Of a stretch of 26,486 nucleotides of DNA, positions 22,651 through 26,486 are shown piece by piece. Positions within the stretch are counted from its first letter, which is position 1, and the number at the start of each line of letters is the position of its first letter. The translations under genes and the position numbers were made by a program. The notes beneath the pieces were generated by a model. It did no database searches. It was given only the letters and a program-made list of their open reading frames with translations, and had not been told where the DNA came from. Origin of the DNA: an uncultured beta proteobacterium. GTDB taxonomy: Bacteria > Pseudomonadota > Gammaproteobacteria > Burkholderiales > Burkholderiaceae. Location: positions 1-26,486 of the forward strand of contig CAIMXN010000094.1 in NCBI GenBank assembly GCA_903845455.1, given 5' to 3'.

Positions 22651-23628
22651 TTACTGCTGTGTAGCTAGCCTTTTTAAAGGGTATCCCCATAGATAGAAAA
22701 AGATCTTGATCAGTACATCGCTGCCAGCAGCTATTTTTGTAAACGTATAGAAAAGCCAGACTGTGTTTCTGGAAAGTTTGAGCCCATCTTTTTTCTGGAA
22801 ATGGTCACGTGCTGCAATCTTATCTAGGGTTAGCACTGCAAGTCCAAAAGCTAAGAGACAAAAACGGCGCATGCCCACTTCTTCTTTTGGTATCAGGAGG
22901 ATATAAGTTAGTGAAGCATGCAGCTTTTGATAGGCAATGCGCAGCAGGTCAAGCTGACTTACATTGGCTGGCTGCCAAGAAACTCCGCGTGCCTCATCCT
23001 CAGGAGAGTCCTTAAGAATATTGGTCATTTGCAAGGCTTGACCAAATGCAATTGCTAGCGGTTCACGACCTTCTATATTTTTTGAAAATTGGGGAGAGTG
23101 GTGTCGAAAGATGCTAGTGAGGAGCTCCCCGACTACCCCGGCAACTACGTAGCAATATTCTTCGAATTGAGCTAAGTCTTTTAAGCCAGCCTCAGTTTGC
23201 CTGCCATGAAAACGAGACATCCCTTGAGACATGATGGAAACGCAACGACTCACAGCCTCTTGATCATGGTTAGAGCAGGTATGCAAAATGCGTAAAACGG
23301 TTGGGGTATGTGCGATTAAATCTAATTCATCATGATTAGAGTAATTTTTTAGCGCTAGCAGGCAAGGATTTACAAATGACTCGACTGGAGATCTTCCTAG
23401 AACCGTATCTAGAAATAAAAACGATAGATTTCTTTTGGTTTCTGGCGTGAGTTCAGCGGCATCTTCAATGGTGTCCACAATTCGACATAGTAAATAAGTG
23501 TTGCCCACAACCTTTTCAATAATGGGTGGCAGCAGGGGTATGGTGAGCGCAAAAGTACGAGAGACCGAATTTAAGATGGCTTTTTGATAAAGCAGGTCGG
23601 TTTGGGAGTTCTCAATCGGTTGAATCAC
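22651..23628 (-). CDS. squalene/phytoene synthase family protein
   Basis: Trans-isoprenyl diphosphate synthase (head-to-head) family protein of 325 residues, expected to condense two farnesyl or geranylgeranyl diphosphates. Both aspartate-rich magnesium motifs are present: DTIED (52-56) and DSPED (207-211, within TNILKDSPEDEARG). SRTFALTIPLLP at about 23-34 and EEYCYVVAGVVGELL (156-170) are squalene-synthase signatures. The C-terminal 35 residues are hydrophobic (WLFYTFTKIAAG, LIKIFFYLWG), suggesting membrane association. Start is a GTG at 23628. No hopanoid (hpn) or carotenoid (crt) genes are adjacent, so the product, squalene or a carotenoid precursor, remains open. Confidence 0.85.
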   Translation of the reverse strand: MIQPIENSQTDLLYQKAILNSVSRTFALTIPLLPPIIEKVVGNTYLLCRIVDTIEDAAELTPETKRNLSFLFLDTVLGRSPVESFVNPCLLALKNYSNHDELDLIAHTPTVLRILHTCSNHDQEAVSRCVSIMSQGMSRFHGRQTEAGLKDLAQFEEYCYVVAGVVGELLTSIFRHHSPQFSKNIEGREPLAIAFGQALQMTNILKDSPEDEARGVSWQPANVSQLDLLRIAYQKLHASLTYILLIPKEEVGMRRFCLLAFGLAVLTLDKIAARDHFQKKDGLKLSRNTVWLFYTFTKIAAGSDVLIKIFFYLWGYPLKRLATQQ

Positions 23629-23670
23629 AGGGCAATTATGTCAGACCCGTTAATGCAAAAGAGGCTAGGA

Positions 23671-23689
23671 GTGCCTAAAAAATAGGCAC
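23671..23689. repeat. perfect dyad in divergent promoter region
   Basis: GTGCCTA and TAGGCAC flank AAAAA. The dyad lies between the divergent squalene-synthase-family and ketopantoate-reductase genes, just upstream of the candidate promoter at 23700-23728. It suits an operator; a terminator role is unlikely, since no gene reads into it from the left on the plus strand. Confidence 0.45.
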
Positions 23690-23699
23690 CATAATTTTG

Positions 23700-23728
23700 T
23701 TGCACTGCAAAATAATCTCCTCTAATAT
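23700..23728 (+). promoter_or_regulatory. sigma-70-like promoter candidate for the ketopantoate reductase gene
   Basis: TTGCAC (23700-23705) and TAATAT (23723-23728) with a 17-bp spacer; the transcript would start about 30 nt before the chosen ATG. The -10 box is fair and the -35 box keeps only TTG. Confidence 0.35.
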
Positions 23729-23756
23729 GACATCCATTGAAAAATTTTTGTTCTTA

Positions 23757-23760
23757 TGGA
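23757..23760 (+). promoter_or_regulatory. ribosome binding site deciding the panE-like start
   Basis: GGAG ends 6 nt before the ATG at 23767 and supports that start over the in-frame one at 23737, which would add ten residues before the Rossmann strand. Confidence 0.6.
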
Positions 23761-23766
23761 GTTCTT

Positions 23767-24786
23767 ATGAAAATCTGTGTGATCGGTGGGGGTGGCGCTA
23801 TTGGTGGCTACCTAGCTGTCATGTTGGCACGAGCGGGTAATGAGGTGACTGTTGTTGCACGCGGAGCGACTTTGGCTGCAATTAAGGAGCGTGGCCTTGC
23901 TCTGATCATGGATGACCAGCCTGAGCCTTTGGTAGCCGAGGTTAAGGTGGTGGAAAAAATAACGGATGTTCAAACACCAGATGTGGTGATCTTGGCAGTG
24001 AAGGCGCATCAAGTTGAGCCAATCATTGATGATCTTGCCGCCATCATCGGACCAGAAACCATTTTGATTCCGATGCAAAACGGCATTCCTTGGTGGTATT
24101 TCCAAAAACTGTCTAGTGAATACCAAGACCATTCTGTAGAAACGGTTGATGCCGGTGGTCTTACTAAGCGCTCGATCAATCCTGACAACATCATTGGTTG
24201 CGTGGTTTATCCCGCCACATTCACGCAGGCACCGGGTGTGATTCGTCATGTTGAAGGCAATCGCTTTCCATTGGGCGAGTTAGACGGTAAGGTCACCGAG
24301 CGTATTCAGAAAGTGTCCGAGATGATGGGTGCTGCTGGATTTAAATCCCCCATTCTTGAAGATATTCGCTCTGAGATTTGGCTCAAGCTTTGGGGCAATA
24401 TGACCTTCAATCCCATTAGCTCTTTAACTCATGGAACCTTGGAAGGGATTTGCCAGTATCCATTGACCAAGGAGTTGGCCTACAGCATGATGGCGGAAGC
24501 ACAAACGGTTGCTGAAAAACTTGGCGTTACTTTCCGCGTTGATATTGAGCGTCGTATTGCTGGTGCTGAAAAAGTGGGCAAACATAAAACGTCTATGTTG
24601 CAAGATTTAGAAGCTGGTCGTAGCCTAGAGATCGACGCCTTGCTTGGATCTGTCATCGAGTTAGGGAAAATTACCAATACTCCAACACCCTGTCTCAATA
24701 CTGTTTTTGCTTTAACCAAATATCTAGATGTGAATGTGCAGTCCTCTAAGGGTAGTTTGGCCTTGCCATCGGTATCGGGCTATTAA
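23767..24786 (+). CDS. panE: 2-dehydropantoate 2-reductase family protein (ketopantoate reductase)
   Basis: NAD(P)H-dependent reductase of 339 residues of the ApbA/PanE family, which reduces ketopantoate to pantoate for pantothenate and CoA synthesis. The Rossmann motif GGGGAIGG begins at residue 7, starting directly from the N-terminus once the ATG at 23767 is used. The catalytic region IWLKLWGNMTFNPISSLTH holds Lys207 with the neighbouring Asn residues. AVKAHQ and MQNGIPWW mark the cofactor domain. It is longer than E. coli PanE, and Burkholderiales carry several paralogues, so a related 2-oxo acid could be the real substrate. A strong terminator follows. Confidence 0.82.
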   Translation: MKICVIGGGGAIGGYLAVMLARAGNEVTVVARGATLAAIKERGLALIMDDQPEPLVAEVKVVEKITDVQTPDVVILAVKAHQVEPIIDDLAAIIGPETILIPMQNGIPWWYFQKLSSEYQDHSVETVDAGGLTKRSINPDNIIGCVVYPATFTQAPGVIRHVEGNRFPLGELDGKVTERIQKVSEMMGAAGFKSPILEDIRSEIWLKLWGNMTFNPISSLTHGTLEGICQYPLTKELAYSMMAEAQTVAEKLGVTFRVDIERRIAGAEKVGKHKTSMLQDLEAGRSLEIDALLGSVIELGKITNTPTPCLNTVFALTKYLDVNVQSSKGSLALPSVSGY

Positions 24787-24815
24787 GATTTAAGGCAAAA
24801 GTATTTTAAGGATTA

Positions 24816-24851
24816 AAAACCCCTTGCTAAATTACCATAGCAAGGGGTTTT
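24816..24851. terminator. bidirectional intrinsic terminator between panE-like and FAH-family genes
   Basis: The stem of 14 bp, AAAACCCCTTGCTA (24816-24829) with TAGCAAGGGGTTTT (24838-24851), has an 8-nt loop and A/T flanks on both sides. It lies 29 nt after one stop and 19 nt after the other of two convergent genes and should stop both transcripts. Confidence 0.9.
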
Positions 24852-24870
24852 GTTTTATTGGGTATTACTT

Positions 24871-25638
24871 TTATTCAAAGCGATTATCTAAGCGACCAAC
24901 ACCTTCGATAATGATGCTCACCTGACTACCGGGTTTCATGGAACCTACGCCAATGGATGTGCCACAGGCAATGATGTCGCCAGCCCGTAGTGGAATATCT
25001 TGAGATATCAGGCTCACTAACTTTGCTGGCGGAAAGATCATATCGCTAATAGGATAGTTTTGACGTTCCTGATCATTCAGAATGGTTTTGATATGCAGCT
25101 TACTTGGATCAATATCTGTGGCGATGTAAGGACCAAAAACACCGAAGGTATTAAAGCTCTTCGAGCGAGTCCACTGTGCATAACCAGGGTCACGATTGAG
25201 GATTTCAATGGCAGTAACATCATTAATACAGGTGTAACCAAAAATCGCTTTAGCTGCTTCGACTTCATCAACTTCATAGCAAGACTTACCAATCACAATG
25301 CCAAGTTCACCTTCATAAACGACTTTGCCAGAATAAGACTTTGGGGTGCGAATCGTTTGATTGCTTGCTAAAAAAGAATTATTGCCTTTTAAGAAGTACA
25401 GGGGTTCTGCTGGTACTGCGTGCTCAAGTTTAGTGACGAGAGCATGAAAATTATCCACCATCGCTACCATCTTCGATGGCTTGCAGGGAATATCAATAGT
25501 GACATCAGCCAGCTTTAAGGTGTCACCAGTTGCTGTGGGTTGATTAAAGAGATCGCCTGAGTAAACTGCGATTTGATCTCCTTGTACTTGACCAAAGCCA
25601 CTTTTTCCTTCATGTTGAAATCTAAGCCATTGAGCCAT
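24871..25638 (-). CDS. fumarylacetoacetate hydrolase family protein
   Basis: FAH-fold enzyme of 255 residues. The metal-binding acidic residues are Glu109 and Glu111 (YEGELGIVIG) with Asp140 (INDVTA), and the substrate-loop region RSKSFNTFGVFGPYI is conserved. Such short FAH proteins include 2-hydroxyhepta-2,4-diene-dioate isomerases, acylpyruvate hydrolases and oxaloacetate decarboxylases; the sequence does not decide among them. An AGGA lies about 7 nt before the ATG. It diverges from a GrdB-like gene with 56 nt between starts, and both may be controlled from that gap. Confidence 0.85.
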   Translation of the reverse strand: MAQWLRFQHEGKSGFGQVQGDQIAVYSGDLFNQPTATGDTLKLADVTIDIPCKPSKMVAMVDNFHALVTKLEHAVPAEPLYFLKGNNSFLASNQTIRTPKSYSGKVVYEGELGIVIGKSCYEVDEVEAAKAIFGYTCINDVTAIEILNRDPGYAQWTRSKSFNTFGVFGPYIATDIDPSKLHIKTILNDQERQNYPISDMIFPPAKLVSLISQDIPLRAGDIIACGTSIGVGSMKPGSQVSIIIEGVGRLDNRFE

Positions 25639-25685
25639 AATGAATTCCTATACAGTTTGAAATATTTAGATGACTAACATCTTAC

Positions 25686-25690
25686 AAGGA
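25686..25690 (+). promoter_or_regulatory. ribosome binding site of the GrdB-like gene
   Basis: AAGGA lies 4 nt before the ATG at 25695 and 7 nt before the next ATG at 25698; either may be used. The flanking ACATC (25677-25681) and GATGT (25689-25693) can pair and would place it in a small loop. Confidence 0.5.
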
Positions 25691-25694
25691 TGTG

Positions 25695-26486
25695 ATGATG
25701 CACAAACTCTCTGAACTTACTTTTGCTGCGCAATGGGATCAGCCGATTCGCTATATCGAACGTACACGCAGCTATTACTTGGGCTTGGGTTATGACACTC
25801 CCTATGTTTGGGCACATTATCTTGAGGTACCTTTTACCATGCTGCAAAAGCCGCTCAATACATCGGTCTTGGGTCTGATTACTACGGCGGTTCCATATGA
25901 TGCTGATAAAGGCCAACAGGGCGTCGGTGCTCCATACAATGCTAACGCGAAGTTTTATCAACCCTATCGATATTTGCTGGATGGTGAGATTGATCTTCGC
26001 ATTGCGCATGTCGGTATTGATCGGCGCAATGCCAATATGGAAGATAGTGCTTGTTGGTTTCCATTGGCTGCGGCAAGAAAGGCCGTGCAGGCGGGACGTA
26101 TTCAGAGTTTGTCACCTCATTTTTATGGGTTGCCAACGAATCGCAGTCAACGCCATACTGTAGAAATTGATGCCCCTTCTATTTTAGAAATGCTACGGAC
26201 TGATCAGGTAGATGTTGCGGTATTGATTCCTAATTGCCCAATTTGTCACCAAAGTCAAAGTTTGTTAGCTCGCTATTTAGAAGAGGCGGGTATTCCAACG
26301 GTAGTTATGGGGGCTGCAAAAGATATTGTTGAATATTGTGGGGTGCCGCGTTTCTTATTTAGTGATTTCCCCTTGGGCAATGCCGCAGCAAAACCTCATG
26401 ACGTAGATTCACAGGCACTCAATTTTGAGTTAGCTCTACGTCTTTTAGAACATGCCCCAGCCCCAAGAACGACTGTGCAGTCGCCA
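25695..26486 (+). CDS. GrdB-like protein (glycine/sarcosine/betaine reductase component B family), 5' part
   Basis: The frame is open to the window end, giving the first 264 residues. It resembles the GrdB family (glycine/betaine/sarcosine/proline reductase selenoprotein B) as found in aerobic proteobacteria. A CPIC motif (Cys181-Cys184 in LIPNCPICHQS) stands where selenoprotein members carry selenocysteine, and no in-frame TGA is seen. RFLFSDFPLGNAAAKPHD is a further family-like block. IRYIERTRSYYLGLGYDTPYVWAHYLEVPF at the N-terminus is typical of the aerobic group in my recollection. Aerobic homologues have no proven function, so I do not assign a reaction. It diverges from the FAH-family gene; a link in catabolism is only inferred. 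Confidence 0.7.
   Translation, partial: MMHKLSELTFAAQWDQPIRYIERTRSYYLGLGYDTPYVWAHYLEVPFTMLQKPLNTSVLGLITTAVPYDADKGQQGVGAPYNANAKFYQPYRYLLDGEIDLRIAHVGIDRRNANMEDSACWFPLAAARKAVQAGRIQSLSPHFYGLPTNRSQRHTVEIDAPSILEMLRTDQVDVAVLIPNCPICHQSQSLLARYLEEAGIPTVVMGAAKDIVEYCGVPRFLFSDFPLGNAAAKPHDVDSQALNFELALRLLEHAPAPRTTVQSP

Noticed and set aside
1..26486. CRISPR arrays, tRNA or rRNA genes, insertion sequences, attachment sites
   Set aside because: No regularly spaced repeats, cloverleaf-like GTTC-containing segments, rRNA segments or transposase/integrase motifs were noticed on reading either strand. Intergenic regions are too short for most of these.

Overview
The window looks like a chromosomal segment of a betaproteobacterium of the order Burkholderiales, most likely Polynucleobacter or a close relative. 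This is an inference from gene order (murC-ddl-ftsQ-ftsA-ftsZ, peroxiredoxin, lpxC, dciA/secA, argJ, DUF815 ATPase, mutT, zapD, coaE), the moderate GC content and the compact intergenic spaces. I could not run a database search. No rRNA, tRNA, CRISPR array, transposase or integrase was seen.

Layout. (1) 1-6769, plus strand: the end of the division and cell-wall (dcw) cluster, with the 3' part of murC, then ddl, ftsQ, ftsA and ftsZ, followed by a Prx5-type peroxiredoxin and lpxC. The ftsZ-peroxiredoxin gap holds a GC-rich dyad. (2) 6785-10156: a DUF721/DciA-type gene on the minus strand, head-to-head with secA, and a clear intrinsic terminator after secA. (3) 10268-14465: a five-gene plus-strand module encoding a tungsten-type aldehyde oxidoreductase: a four-cluster ferredoxin subunit, the catalytic AOR subunit, an FAD/NAD(H) subunit, a MoaD-like sulfur carrier and an unrecognised 98-residue protein ending in GGG. 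It sits between secA and argJ. (4) 14512-17060: argJ, a DUF815 P-loop ATPase and a MutT-type Nudix hydrolase. (5) 17057-22012, minus strand, transcribed right to left: a CNNM/CBS (HlyC/CorC) membrane protein, a compact PilB/GspE ATPase, a PilC/GspF membrane protein, coaE and zapD. (6) 22131-26486: ogt, a squalene/phytoene-synthase-family gene (minus), a PanE-type ketopantoate reductase, a bidirectional terminator, an FAH-family hydrolase (minus), and the start of a divergent GrdB-like gene cut by the window end.

How the genes work together. Regions 1, 2 and 5 are housekeeping: peptidoglycan and lipid A precursors, Z-ring assembly (FtsQ, FtsA, FtsZ, ZapD), preprotein export and CoA synthesis. 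The distinctive part is region 3. By analogy with the Aromatoleum aromaticum AorABC enzyme, aldehydes would be oxidised to acids at a tungsten-bis-pterin centre. Electrons would pass through the ferredoxin-like subunit to the FAD subunit and NAD+. The MoaD-like protein probably serves cofactor synthesis, and the 98-residue protein is the least explained gene of the window. Other points of interest are the short PilB without its N-terminal domains, the absence of pilD and yacG from their usual places, and several dyads in divergent intergenic regions.
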